In this document: positions 21,410 to 33,945 of the stretch, in pieces | How the letters are laid out: each line of letters starts with the position of its first letter | Position numbering within the stretch: the stretch's first letter is position 1 | Source: Callorhinus ursinus | Lineage: Eukaryota; Chordata; Mammalia; Carnivora; Otariidae | Length of the DNA: 64,000 nucleotides | NCBI RefSeq assembly: GCF_003265705.1 | Contig: NW_020312775.1 | Span: 3,322,800 to 3,386,799, forward strand | Reading direction: 5' to 3' | Program-made: the position numbers and the translations under genes | The notes under the pieces: model-generated | The model's database searches: none | What the model saw: the letters and a program-made list of their open reading frames with translations, nothing else | What the model was told of the DNA's origin: nothing

Positions 21410-22594
21410 TTTTTTTTTTTTTCTATTATTTGTTTCAGGGGTACAGGTCTGTGCTTCTTCATTCTTACACAATTCACAGCACTCACCATAGCACATACCT
21501 TCCCCAATGTCCATCACCCAGCACCCCATCCCTCCCACCCCCTCCACTCCAGCTACCCTCAGTTTGTTTCCTGAGATTAAGAGTCTCTTATGGTTTATCT
21601 CCCTCTCTTGTTTCATCTTGTTTCATTTTTCCCTCTCTTCCTCTATGTTCCTGTCTTATTTCTCAAATTCTTCCTACCAGTGAGATCATATGATAATTAT
21701 CTTTCTCTGATTGACTTATTTCGCTTAGCATAATACCCTCTAGTTCCATCCACGTTGTTGCAAATAGTAAGATTTCATTTTTTTTGGCTGCATAATATTC
21801 CATTGTATATATATACACCACATCTTCTTTATCCATTCATCTGTTGATGGACATCTAGGCTCTTTCCATAGTTTGGCTATTGTGGACATTTCTGCTATAA
21901 ACATGGGGGTGCACGTGCCCCTTCAGATCACTACATTTGTATCTTTGGGGTAAATACCCAGTAGTGCAATTCCTAGGTCAGAGAGTAGCTCTATTTTCAA
22001 CTTTTTGAGGAAACTCCATATGGTTTTCCAGAGTGGCCGCACCAGCTTGCATTCCTACCAACAATGTGGGAGGGTTCCCCTTTCTCTGCATTCTTGCCAA
22101 CATGTCATTTCCTGACTTATTAATTTTAGCCATTCTGACTGGTGTGAGGTGTTATCTCATTGTGGTTTTGATTTGTATTTCCCTATACTGAGTGATGAGC
22201 ACTTTTTCATGTGTATGTTGGCCATTTGGATGTCTTCACAGAAATGTCTGTTCATGTCTTCTGCCCATTTCTTGATTGGATTATTTGTTCTTTGGATGTT
22301 GAGTTTGATAAGTTCTTTATAGATTTTGGATACTAACCCTTCATCTGATATGTCATTTGCAAATATCTTCTCCCATTCTGTCGGTTGTTTTTTGGTTTTG
22401 TTGACTGTTTCCTTTCCTGTGCAAAAGCTTTTTATCTTGATTAAGTCCCAATAGTTCATTTTTGCCCTTGCTTTCCTTTGCCTTTGGCGATGTTTCTAGG
22501 AAGAAGTTGCTGTGGCTGAGGTCGAAGAGGTTGCTGCCTGTGTTCTTCTCTGGAATTTTGATGGATTCTTGTCTCACATTTAGGTCTTTCATCG
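21410..22594 (-). mobile_element. 5'-truncated L1, minus strand
   Basis: On the minus strand this carries the last third of ORF2 and a 3' UTR that ends in CACAGACCTGTACCCCTGAAACAAATAAT-type sequence plus poly-A (the T-run at 21410). ORF2 pieces include residues [20 protein letters not shown] in 22157-22459 and [20 protein letters not shown] in 22353-22592; they lie in different frames. The repeats AGAAAATGGGCATTTTC (21393-21409) and GAGAAGGAGCATTTTC (22595-22609) fit a mutated target-site duplication. The 3' UTR differs from the L1 at 12.2 kb, so it is another subfamily. Confidence 0.88.
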
Positions 22595-22861
22595 AGAAGG
22601 AGCATTTTCATCCATGATTTGTGGGAACATAAGTTAGTAGGCTTTCTTTTTTATTTTTTAAAATTTTTATTATTTTTTAAATTCCAGCATAATGTGTCAA
22701 TATTCATCAAAAGCTATAGAATTTTGCATGCCCTTATTCCTAAGAGAGATTTATACTAAGGAAATGTATATGTATCGAGGTGTTATTTCAAGAATACTTA
22801 AAAAAATTCTGCTACTTCAGTTTTATTGATCTTGTATGTTCCTTTATTTTCTTAAAAATAT

Positions 22862-23200
22862 CTTTAAAATTTGAGTGCAACTGACCCACAATATTACTGC
22901 ATTAGTTTCAGGTGTACACCGAAGTGCAGAATACTTTGAAGTTTTATTTATAATGAATAGCAACAGACTAAATCTCCAATAATAGAATACTCATTAAAAA
23001 TTGTACATTCATTCCAATAAAAACCCTACTAAGCAATCATTAAATATGCTGTTGAAGAACATTTAATAATGTGGAAAATGTCTATGTCAAATAATTAAGG
23101 GAAAATATTTCACTATTGTGAAGTATGACCTCGTTTTTATTGAAAAAAGAAAATGAACATTATGCACACATACACATGAACACACTTAAAAGAGACAGAG
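22862..23200. repeat. Ancient L1 (L1M-type) remnants
   Basis: 22862-22940 resembles the reverse complement of an old L1 3' end (ACTGACCCACAATATTACTG...AGTTTCAGGTGTACACC). 22945-23200 on the plus strand keeps the order of an old L1 3' region: ATGAATAGCAACAGACTAAA, AATACTCATTAAAAATTG, AATGTGGAAAATGTCTATG, AGTATGACCTCGTTTTTATT. Diverged; assigned from memory of the family. Confidence 0.5.
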
Positions 23201-23639
23201 GCTATGTACCTCAAAAAATAATTATGGTTGAAATGGGGTAGTGATATTACTGACATTTTTCATTCTTTAATTATGTTTTCAATGTTTCCAAAATGCATAT
23301 TGTTATTATTATAAAAAGAAAAAATATTTTAAAATCTCAAATATGCTTAAAGACTATATAATTTCAACATTATCTATTTTTTTAACTTTTTATTTAATTT
23401 CTAGTTAACATAAAGTGCAATATTGGTTTTAGGAATAGAATTTGGTGATTCATCACTTACATATAACAGCCAGTGTTCATCACACAAGTTCCTTCCTTAA
23501 TATGCATCACCCATTTAGCCCGACCCCCACACACACCCCCCAGCAATTCTCAGTTTGTTCTCTATAGTTAAAAATCTCATGGTTTGCCCCCCTCTTTTTT
23601 TCACATCCCAAATGTCCATCAGTTTCATTTCCAAAATTC

Positions 23640-26600
23640 CACATATGACTAAATTCATATGAGATTTGTCTTTCTCTAACCAACTTATTTTGCTTAGCAT
23701 AATACACTCTAGCTGCATCTACATCATTGCAAATGGCAAGATTTTACTCTTTTTGATGGCTAAGTAATATTCCATTCTCTCTATATATACCACATCTTCT
23801 TCATCCATTACTCATTTGATGGACATTTGGGCTCTTTACATAATATATCTCTTGATAATGCTGGCATAAACATCTGAGTGCATGGGTCTCTTTGAATCAG
23901 TATTTTTATATCATTTGTGTAAATAGTAATGCAATTGCCAGGTCGCAGGGTAGTACTATTATTCAATTTTGAGGAACCACCATATTGTTTTGCAGAGTGG
24001 CTGCACCAGGTTGCATTCCCACCAACAGTGTAAGAGGGTTCTCCTTTCTCTGTATCCTCATCAACATCTGTTTGCTGTGTTGTTAATTTCAGCATTCTGA
24101 GAGCTGTGAATTGGTATTCCATTGGGGTTTTGCTTTGTATTTCCATGATGATGAATGATGTTGAGCATCTTTTCATGTGTTTGTTGGCCATCTGGATGTC
24201 GTCTTTGGAAAGATGTCCATTCATGTCTTCTGCCTATTTCTTAACTGGATTATATATTTTGTGGGTTAAATTTGATAAGTTCTTTATAGATTTTGGATAC
24301 TAACCCTTTATCAGATATGTCACTGGCAAATATCTTCTTCTATTCCATAGGTTGAGTTTTGGTTATGTTGATTGTTTCCTTCACTGTGCAGATTTTTATC
24401 TTGATGAAGTCCCAATAGTTCATTTTTTGTGTGTTTGTTTCCCTTGCCTCTGGAAATGTGTCCAGTAAGAAGTTGTTATGGCCAAAGTAAAAGAGGTTAC
24501 TGCCTGTGTTCTCTAGAATTTTGATGTTTTCTTGTCTCATATTTAGGTCTTTCATCCATTTTGAATTTATTTTTGTCTATGGTCTAATAAAGTTTTCCAG
24601 TTTCACTCTTCTGCATGTTGCTGGCCGGTTTTCCGAATATCATTTGTTAAAGACACTGTCTTTTTTCCATTGGATATTCTTTCCTGCTTTATCAATGATT
24701 AGTTGACCATATAGTTGTGGGTCCATTTCTGTTTTTTTTTTATTCTGTTCCATTGATCTATGTGTCTGTTTTTGTGCCAGTACTATACTGTCTTGATGAC
24801 TACATCTTCATAATACAGCTTTAAGTCTGGAATTGAGACATCTCCAGGCTTGCTTTTCTTTTTCAAGATTGCTTTGGGTGTTTGGGGTCTTTAGTGGTTC
24901 CATACAAATTTTGGATTGTTTGTTCTAGTTCTGTGAAAAATACTGGTGGTATTTTGATAAGGATGGCATTAATGTGTAGATTGCTTTAGGTAGTGTAGAC
25001 ACTTAATATTTTTCTTCTAATGCATGAGCATGGAACATTTTTCCATTTCTTTGTGTCCTCTTTAATTTCTTTCATAAGAGTTTTATAGTTTTCAGAATAC
25101 AGATCTTTTACCTTTTTGGTTAGGTGTATCCCTAGGTATCTAATGGTTTTGGTACAATTGTAAATGGGATCGATTCCTTGATTTCTTTTTCTGTTGCTTC
25201 ATTATTGGTGTACAGAAATGCAACAGATTTCTATACATTGTTTTTGTATCTTGTGACTTTGCTGATTCATGTATCAGTCCTAGCAACTTTTTGGTGGAGT
25301 CTTTTATGTTTTATACATAGAGTATCAAGTCATCTGCAAATAGTGAAAATTTGGCCTCTTCTTTGCCAATTTGGGTGCCTTTTATTTCTTTTTGTTGTCT
25401 GATTGCTGAGGTGAGGACTGCCAGTAATATGTCTAACAGTGGTGATAGTGGATGTCCCTGTCCTGTTCCTGACTGTAGAGGAAAAGCTCTCAATTTTTCC
25501 CTTTCGAGGATGGTATTAGCTATGGGGCTTTCATATATGGTCTTTATGATTTTGAGGTATGTTCCTTCTATCCTTACTTTGTTGAGGGTTTTTATCAAGA
25601 AAAATGATGTATTTGTTTTGGTACTATCTTGTTGAGAATTTTTGCATCCATATTCATCAGGGATATTAGCCTGTAATTCTCCTTTTACTGGAGCCTTTGG
25701 TTTTGTGATCAAGGTAATACTGACCTTGTAGAATGAGTTTGGAAGTTTTCCTCCCATTTCTATTTCTTTTGAACAGCTTAAGAAGACTAGGTATTAACTC
25801 TTCTTTCAGTGTTTGGTGGAAATCCTCTGGGAAGCCATTTTGCCCAAGACTTGTTTGTTGGGAGATTTTGATTACTAATTCAGTTTCTTTGTTAGTTATG
25901 GGTCTGTTCAAATTTTTTATTTCCTCTTGTTTCAGTTTTGTTAGTTTTTATGTTTCTAGGAATTTATCCATTTCTTCCAGATTGCCCGATTTGTTAGCAT
26001 ATAAGTTTTCATAATATTCCCTTAAATTTGTTTGTTTATCTTTGGTGTTGGTTGTGATCTCTCCTCTTTCATTCTTGATTTTACCTATTTAGGTCCTTTC
26101 TCTTTTCTTTTTGATAACTATAGCTAGGGGTTTATCAGTTTTATTAATTCTTTCAAAGAATCAGCTCCTAGTTTCATTGATCTGTTCTACTGTTTTTTGT
26201 TTGTTTGTTTGTTTCTATATAATTTATTTCTGATCTAATCTTTATTTTTTCACTTTTTCTGCTGGCTTTTGGCTTTATTTGCTGTTCCTTTACTAACTCC
26301 TTCAAGTGTAACTTTAGATTGTGTATTTGATGTTTTTCTTGCTTCTCGAGGTAGGCCAATATTGCTATGTACTTCCCTCTTTAGACTGCTTTTGATGCAT
26401 CCCAAGGTTTTGGACTGACATGTTTTCATTTTCCTTTGCTTCTATGTACTTTTTAAAATCTCTTCTTTAATTTTCTGGTTAACTCATTCATTCTTTAGTA
26501 GGATGTTCTTTAACCTTCATATATTTGTGGTCTTTCCAAGTTTTTTTTTTCTTCTTCTTGTAGTTGACTTCAAGTTTTATAGCATTGTGGTCAAAAAAGA

Positions 26601-27185
26601 TGCATGGCATAAACCTCCATCTTTTTATACTTGTTGAAAGCTGATTTGTGACTCAGTATGTGATCTATTCTGAAAAATGTTTCACGTGCATTGTTTTCAT
26701 TTGGATTTTGTGCTTAGATGATATGTCCATTGCTGTAAGTGGGGTGTTAAAGTCACCTAGTATTATTATGCTTTTATCAATGAGTTTCTTTATGTTTGTT
26801 ATTAATTGATTTATGTATTTGGGTGCTCCCACATGGGGGGCATAGATATTTACAATTGCTAGATCTTTTTGTATAGACCCTTTTATTATGATATAGTGCC
26901 CTTCTTCATCTCTTTTTTTTACAATCTTTGGTTTAAAATCTAGTTTGTCTGATATAAATATGGCTACTCTGGCTTTCTTTTGACATTTATTAGCATGATA
27001 AATGGTTTTCCATCTCCTCACTTTCAATCTTGAGGTGACTTTAGGTCTAAAATGTGTCTTTTGTAGTCAGTACATAGATGGGGCTTTTTTTTTTTATCCA
27101 TTCTGATACCTTATGTCTTTTAATTGGAGCATTTAGTCCTTTTACATTCAGAGCGATTATCAATAGATATGAATTTAGTGCCATT
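23640..27185 (-). pseudogene. L1 ORF2, decayed
   Basis: The endonuclease starts near 27185, where the minus strand reads ATGGCACTAAATTCATATC. The 27027-26665 frame contains IVNIYAPH and GDFNTPL, which are endonuclease motifs. The RT frame (25757-25311) contains [15 protein letters not shown] and ends with an intact [11 protein letters not shown]; the FADD codons are 25329-25340. The fingers region (25911-25666) and the C-terminal part (24555-24340, 24224-23808) lie in other frames. So the polymerase box survives, but the frame is broken in many places. Confidence 0.85.
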
Positions 27186-27269
27186 GTATTATTACCTGTA
27201 AAGTTTAAAGTTCTTGTTTCCGGAGATTTTCTCTGTTCTTTCTAGTCTTTGTTCCTTTTGTTCTTTCTT

Positions 27270-28160
27270 TCCCACTCAAGGAATCCCCCTTAATATTACT
27301 TGCAGGGTGTATTTAGTGGCCACAAACTCCTTTAGTTTTTTGGCGGGAAACTGTTTATCTCTCTTTCCATTCCGAATGATAGTCTTGCTGGATAAAGTAA
27401 TCTTGGCTGAATATTTTTCCCATTCAGCACGTTGGATGTATCATGGCACTTTATTCCAGCCTGACATGCTTCTGTGGAGAGACTGCTGCTAACCTTATTT
27501 GTCTTCCCTTTAGGTTAGGGTTTTCTTTTCCCATGCTGCTTTGAGGAATCTTTCCTTATCTCTGTATTTTGCTAAATTTATTATATGTCTTGGTGTTAAC
27601 TGGCTTTTGATGATTTTGATGGGTGTTCTCTGTGTTTCCTGGATTTGGATGTCTGTTTCCTTCCCCAGAATAGGGAAGCTTTCAGCTATAATTTGCTCAA
27701 ATAATCCTTCTGCCCCTTTTTCCCTCTCTTCTTCTGGGACTCCTATGATACTAGTGTTATTATGCTTTATGGCATCATTGAGTTCCCTAAGTCTACATTC
27801 ATGATCCAATATTTTTCTTTCCCTCTTCTTTTCAGCGTCATTATTTTCCATAATTGTATCTTTTATATCACTTACTTGTTCTTCTCCTTCTTCATCCCTA
27901 TGGTTATTACCTCCGGTCAGTTTTGTATCTTGGTTATAGCTTTTTTTAAATTTTAGCCTGACAAGTTTTTAGGTCTTTTATCTCTGCAGTAGGGACTCCT
28001 TGGTGTCTTCTACATTTTTCTCAAGCCAGCTAGTATCCTTATGATTGTTGTTTTAAATTATGGTTCAGGCATATTATTTATATCTGTTTTGATTAGATCC
28101 CTGGCTGTGACCTCTTCTTGTTCTTTCTTATGGCATTAATTCCTCCATCTTGGCATTGTC
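27270..28160 (-). pseudogene. L1 ORF1, decayed
   Basis: The longest remaining frame (27851-27510) holds the end of the coiled coil (RKILDHECRLRELNDAIKH), an RRM motif SIIGVPEEE in place of the usual IIGIPEG, the EQIIAESFP helix and the QETQRTPIKI loop. The N-terminal coiled coil lies in broken frames to 28160. It would have encoded the L1 RNA chaperone. Boundaries are estimates. Confidence 0.8.
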
Positions 28161-29690
28161 TCTAGGTGTCTGACTTCTGTGTGTTGGGGAAGCTTTTTAC
28201 CTTTCCTGCTCCTGAGAGTAATGACTATATTAAGAAAAGATCCTATACTTTCCAGTGCTCCGTGCTTTGGGAAGTTTTCTGTATATGTTGTATGTACTCT
28301 GTTGTTGTGTTTTGGCTGCTCTTTCTCCCAGGTCAGTCCTCTACAGTGTTTCTTCTGGCCTGCAGTGGGGAGTGTTTGGGCCTTGTCCAGTGTATGGCAA
28401 ATTTTAACTAAGTGTATTTTGGTTTGCTTGTTAAAAGAGTCTAGATTCTATTACCCCTAGAGCTTAAGCTGTACAGTGCTGTATGGTCAGTAGACTTGGT
28501 TCTTGAGGGGGTTTGTGTTGCTCTTCTAGGGAAGGGGCCCATTGCCGTTCTGACATTCAGGCACACTTGCCCTAGTTCATAAGCACCTGCAAAGTGCAAG
28601 GGGGAAGGACTTGGTGTAAGTGGCTGAAGTCTTCACTGTGGGGTGCTGTGCTGCTCACTGATATTTGTCCATGCTGATGGGCAGGGGCAAAATGGCCTCA
28701 GCCGGGTCTCTTATCCTTGGGGAAGGGAGTTTACACCCACTGCTCTTCAGGAAGCCTTCACAGAAGAGCAAAAATTTTCCCCTTTTTTGTCTTAGGCATC
28801 CCTCAGATTTCTGCCTTCACCCTGTTTCTGTCTGAGCCATCTGACCACCAGGCCGCACAGTGATCTTGTGTTTTATCTCAGTCATGCTGGCTGGGTTTCA
28901 AAACTCTAAACTTTAGGGACCAGAATGGCTCAGACCTGTGCTGATCCTATGGGGGAGGGTCTCACCATGTTTTGGCTGGTGCCAGTTTGTCCCAGAAGGG
29001 TAGTCATGTGAATGTGCAGGGACTTGGAGTTTATGCTAGAGTGGAGCAAAAAGTCAGCATCTAGGTTAGCTGCCCTCAACAGGTGTCTCTACCCATATGC
29101 TAATGACTAGGGCAGTTCAATGATGCCTGCTGTCTCTTTTGTCCCTGAGAAGCAGTGCCACCTCTCCCAAATGCACTTCAAGAAGGGGAAGTGTCTCTTC
29201 CAGTGTGACCTAGGGTATCTTCAGCCCATCTGTCTGCTCCTGGGTCTCTGCCCTCCTTCTACACAGGAGCACCGCTGTACCCACCAGGCTCCACTTGGTG
29301 AAGGTGTGGACTTCAAAACTTCAGACTTAGCTCTTCTGCTTGTAAAACTTGGAATAATCAGCCCCTCTCATTTTCCCCATCAATGGTTTTGAGAAAGTGT
29401 TTTTCTTGTGCAATGCCCTGTGCTCTGCTCTCTCTCTTTCTCTCTCTCTTCTCTCCCTGATCAAGGCTCCCTCTCCTCTGCAGCACCAGAGATTCTCTTC
29501 TACCCCAAATCATATTTCCACATTTCCTACTCCATTATGTGGTCTTTTTTCTCCCTCTAGTTGTGCAGTGTGTTTTCTTAGTCCTCAGAATGATTTCCTC
29601 GGTGTTCAGAATGATTTGATATTTATCTAACTGTGTTTGAGGGAGGAGGCAAGCATAGGGTCCTCCTACTACTCTGCCATTTTAACTCTT
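28161..29690 (-). promoter_or_regulatory. L1 5' UTR of the older element
   Basis: This GC-richer 1.5-kb region has no coding capacity on its sense strand. By position it is the L1 leader, about 0.65 kb longer than that of the 12.2-kb element. The two leaders align only at their starts (GGCAGAGTAGTAGGAGGACC versus GTCAGAGGAGTAGGGGGCCC), so the subfamilies differ in their promoter region. Confidence 0.65.
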
Positions 29691-29732
29691 CCCAAAATTG
29701 TGTATATTTTTATCATGTTAAAAACCAATACA

Positions 29733-30228
29733 TAAACTTTAGGAATGTTCCCTCTCTCCCTATATTTTAAAGAGTTTTAATCAGGAAAGGATGCTGTATT
29801 TTGTCAAATGCTTTTTCAGCATCAACTGAGAGGACCATATGGTTCTTCTCTCTCCTCTTATTAATGTGTTCTATCACATTGATTGATTTGCAAATGTTGA
29901 ACCACCCTTGCATCCCGGTGATAAATCCCACTTTGTCGTGGTGGATGATCCTTTTAATGTATTGTTGGATCCTATTAGCTAGGATTTCGTTGAGGATTTT
30001 GGAGTCCATATTCATCAAGGATATCGAAATTGTCCTTTTTGATGGGGGTCTGGTTTGGGGATTAAGGTAATGCTGGCCTCATAGAATGAGTCTGGAAGCT
30101 TTCCTTCTGTTTCTATTTTTTGAAACAACTTCAGGAGAATAAGTATTATTTCTTCTTTGAATGTTTGGTAGAATTCCCCAGGGAATCCTTCAGGCCCTGG
30201 ACTCTTGTTTTTTGGGTGGTTAGGGTTA
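29733..30228 (-). mobile_element. Internal L1 ORF2 fragment, minus strand
   Basis: This piece contains only the RT region. The 30018-29767 frame reads [20 protein letters not shown] and [16 protein letters not shown]; the 30248-30015 frame reads [20 protein letters not shown]. It has neither a 3' end with poly-A nor a 5' end. Sequence similarity puts it with the younger L1s. It abuts, but is separate from, the 5' end of the older L1. Confidence 0.85.
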
Positions 30229-30280
30229 GATTTTAAAAGTATAAGCATGGATTGCTGATTCCACTTGATGTAAACAAAAC

Positions 30281-30345
30281 ATATATATATAATATTTATA
30301 TAATATATTTATATAATATATTTATATAATATATATATATAAATA
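30281..30345. repeat. TA-rich minisatellite
   Basis: Pure A/T tract with a repeated ATTTATATAATAT unit (about three copies) flanked by simple (TA)n. Confidence 0.85.
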
Positions 30346-30956
30346 ACTTATTGTATCAGTCCAGGTTCAGAAACTTATGGTAGGCCAGTTCCAGATAGTT
30401 TCATTTCACCTGTAAACTGTATCACTTTTACTGATATTGTAATTTTCAAATGTATAATATGTTTACAGATGTGCTCTGCTTTTAGTCTGCCTTGTTCCTA
30501 TTTTGATTTTTGTTGAGTCTCCTGCCTGTTTGCCAAAAGCTAGGAAATTTCAGGCCCATGTACAATTGAAAGCAGAGGCATCCTTAAGCTTTAAAGCATT
30601 GAACAAACTGGAAAATGCAACATACCACATACTGAAGTGAAAGAAAAAAATACATAAAAGATGAAATGAATTAAATTAAAACAAAATCTCTAAAGTTTAT
30701 TTTAAAGGTATAATAGTATAGAATGGATTTGCAGATATTAATCACAGAAATACATAAAGAAGAAAATGAAAAACATCTATCCCAGGACCGAGATTACCAT
30801 TGTCAATATTTTAGCATATACACTTTTTAATATAGATAGATAAATTTATAGGTACATAATGTCTTTATATTTTTTTGGTACATGTATATTTATAACTTGT
30901 TTTTCTACTTAACAGTATATCACAAACACTTTTTTAAGTGTATTAAAAATAATTTT

Positions 30957-31145
30957 GGGGGCACCTGGGTGGCTCAGTCGTTAAGCATCTGCCTTCAGCT
31001 CAGGTCATGATCCCAGGGTCTTGGGATTGAGCTTTGCATCAGGCTCCCTGCTTGGTGGGAGGCCTGCTTCTCCTTCTTCCACTCCCCTTGCTTGTGTTCC
31101 CTCTCTCACTGTCTCTCTGTGTAAAATAAATAAATAAAATCTTAA
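30957..31145 (+). mobile_element. CAN-SINE
   Basis: Begins GGGGCACCTGGGTGGCTCAG and ends (AATAAA)n. Target-like repeats are AAAAATAATTTT (30945-30956) and AAAAATAGTTTT (31146-31157). A third copy lies past the adjacent L1. Confidence 0.92.
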
Positions 31146-31158
31146 AAAAATAGTTTTC

Positions 31159-31857
31159 TTTGAAAAATGTAATTGGAATTTGGATCGGGATGGCATTGAA
31201 GGTATAGATTGCTCTGGGTAGCATAGACATTTTAACAATGTTTATTCTTCCAATCCATGAGCATGGAATATTTTTTCATCTTTTTGTGTCTTCTTCAATT
31301 TCTTTCATGAGTGTTCTGTAGTTCCTAGAGTATAGATCCTTTACCTCATAGCCAAACTGTGGAAAGAGCCAAGATGCCCTTCAACAGATGAATGGATAAA
31401 GAAGATGTGGTCCATATATACAATGGAATATTACTCAGCCATCAGTAAGGATGAATACCCACCTTTTACATCAACATGGATGGGAGTGGAGGAAATTATG
31501 CTAAGTGAAATAAGTCAAGCAGAGACAGTCAATTATCATATGGTTTCACTTATTTGTGGAACAGAAGGAATAGCATGGAGGACATTAGAAGGAACGAAAA
31601 ATGAAGGGGGGGAAATCGGAGGGAGAGATAACCATGAGAGCCTATGGACTCTGAGAAACAAACAGGGTTTTAGAGGGAAGGGGGGAGGGGGGATGGGTTA
31701 GCCCCATGATGGGTATCAAGGAGGGCATGTACTGCATGGAACACTGGGTGTTATATGAAAAGAATGGATCGTGGATCACCACATCAAAAACTAATGATGT
31801 ATTGTATGGTGACTAACATAACACAATAAAATTTAAAAAAATTAAAATAAAATAAAA
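31159..31857 (+). mobile_element. L1 with 5' inversion (twin-primed insertion)
   Basis: Positions 31159-31346 are an ORF2 segment in reverse orientation (its minus strand reads through TTCATGGATTGGAAGAATAA). From about 31347 the sequence switches to plus-strand ORF2 C-terminus (CATAGCCAAACTGTGGAAAG), then 3' UTR and A-rich tail. This inverted-then-direct layout is the known product of twin priming. Flanking AAATAGTTTTCTT (31148-31160) and AAATAATTTTCTT (about 31858-31872) are a plausible TSD. Confidence 0.87.
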
Positions 31858-32290
31858 TAAATAATTTTCTTGGCCTCATATTATTCCATTACATAAATAT
31901 ACAACCATTTATTTAATCAGTCCCCCATTATTGAGCCTCTAAATTGTTGCCATTTTTTAGAACTATTATGGCAATTATTTGTGATGACCATACATATGGA
32001 TTAGTCTTGGACTGCCTTTCTGATCTGTTTTTCCTTAGGATAAATTCCTAGGTCTAGAATTATTCCTTTAAAGTAACTAGTAAACTTTGACAAATTACAT
32101 TATAGAAAAGTTGTAATAATTAACACTTCTCCTTTAATTATATGGGACTTGCTGTTTCTGTACCCTTATAAACCTTGAAGATTACCATGTTTTACTTCCT
32201 TTACCAGCATAAATAGTAAAGTTCAACCTTTTTTTTCTATAATTTTCTTTTGTAATATACTCATTCATGCCATTCATCCTCTGACTTATT

Positions 32291-33945
32291 GATATTAATG
32301 CTATTTTTTTGACTGATAAAAACTTATTTTATATTGAGAATATATATGGGACAGGGCTAATATTAGGGACACTCAGAAGAAAATTGGATGACATGTGCTA
32401 GATACTAAACCAAGGGAGTAGATATCTTGTAGTAAATACCCACTACAACATTTTAAATTTCTGTATTTCTGTTCTATAGTACCTGCACTTCTTCAACTAA
32501 GATTAAAGTATTGCATGGTGATAAAATGCATTCTTTTTTACCTTATAATGTTTTATATTCTACTTTTTTCTTAGGATATTTGTACCTTATCTCTATTGGT
32601 TTCTCCAGATATTTTTGTAGTCTGTTTCTTATGTAATCCAATAATGCTATCACTTCTTAGTCTTTTGGATAACAACAAGTGTAATCTGATAATGCTAGAT
32701 ATAGAGAAGGATGTGCAGAGTTCATCTAAGTACTCTCAGCATCAAAAACCAGAGGGAGCAGGTTGATCCAGATGGGAACAATGAAATGCTCATTGAGTGG
32801 AATGCTTATCATAGAACATCAAGGATCCAAAAGAGGAAATAAATTTATCAGATGGGAATTGTGAGAACCAACTGCTCTAAATTATGGGTTAAGCTTACTA
32901 TGTGAAGCCATTTCTCTTACCTTTCATGATGATGAGTGAGAACTGAACAGAGACATACATTTGTAATGAAATGTCCATATAAAATTTATGAAAACTTAAA
33001 CTTTTGAGCTGAGTTGAGACATTGCATTTGTTAATTCCCTGCTGTTCATTTAGAATTAACCTAATAAAAGCTTTTAAGATTTTGCAAGCTATAAAACGGA
33101 GGGTTCATGAAGTTACGCCAGCATTCTCAAGAAAGCTATGACTATTGCAGGGGTTTTGGGTACTGGATTATATCTCATATGTTTGCAAGTTTCCACTGAC
33201 TGCCACTATGGGTCTGGATAAAATCTTGTTGTTTCTTTAGATGATCATCAGAAAGGATTCTTTCTATCAGAATCATTTCAGAATGTGTTTATAGATAAAG
33301 CTCAGATAGGGTAAGACATCTAACCTGTAATATAAGTTAAGAGTGTTATTTGTTACTTATTTTTTGTAAATAGCAAGGCAACTCTATTTACCTTCCAATC
33401 ATAATGACTGAATGACTGATAACATAAAGGTACAAAATAACTCTTATCTGATAAGAACCTTTATTTACTGTAGAAAAAACCAGTGGAGGACCTGTGTAGA
33501 CTATGGTTGTTAGCAACAACTCAGAGAAAGATAACAGCTATGTAAAGCATACCACTGCAAAACTTTATTAGGAGCAGAAGTAAAAACATTTGTTAAGTGA
33601 ATATGTTTTTGAATAGGTCAGTCTGTAGGTAGAACAATTGTGGTATTCTGAAAGAACTCAGTCTGAAAAGCAACCACACTCTATGCTGAAATTGAAAAAA
33701 AAAATCACTGTGACAGGAAAATGATACATGTGGAAATTATAAATAAAATACTGCCAGATCCTTTAGTTTCCATTTTGGCCTTTATTAGAAACCCATAGAT
33801 TGTATTATTCTTCAATTTGCTGACCAGTCATAAATGTGTAACTTTCTCATGCTCCACAACTCAATTCAGTTCCCACTGGCACTGGGATTGATCAGGATAA
33901 AATAGTAGAGACAGGATGAGGCAAATACAGGAGGGAAAGGAAATG
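32291..33945. other. Single-copy DNA
   Basis: No gene or repeat family recognised. The region is AT-rich with no long reading frames. Confidence 0.5.

Larger units (their letters stand above)
23370..29690 (-). mobile_element. Near full-length older L1, minus strand (inactive)
   Basis: The 3' tail is at the left (TTTTTTTAACTTTTTATTTA) and the 5' end at the right, where the minus strand starts GGGAAGAGTTAAAATGGCAG. Reading 5' to 3' on the minus strand it has a ~1.5-kb 5' UTR, ORF1 (about 28160-27270), ORF2 (about 27185-23640) and a 3' UTR. Its length of about 6.3 kb is that of a complete L1. Many stops and frameshifts, and the lack of a convincing target-site duplication, mark it as older than the 12.2-kb copy. 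Confidence 0.88.
30775..32290 (-). repeat. Ancient L1 3' region, minus strand, split in two
   Basis: Left half 30775-30956: CATTGTCAATATTTTAGCAT, TTGTTTTTCTACTTAACAG and TATATCACAAACAC. Right half about 31872-32290: ATTATTCCATTACATAAAT, CATTTATTTAATCAGTCCCC, AGGATAAATTCCTAGGTCTA and GAAAAGTTGTAATAATTAAC. These keep the order of an old mammalian L1 3' UTR read in reverse. A SINE (30957-31145) and a 5'-inverted L1 (about 31159-31857) separate the halves. Confidence 0.6.

Noticed and set aside
28166..28460. Overlapping 81- and 93-codon frames as a small gene
   Set aside because: They lie antisense to the leader of the older minus-strand L1 and have no recognisable domain.
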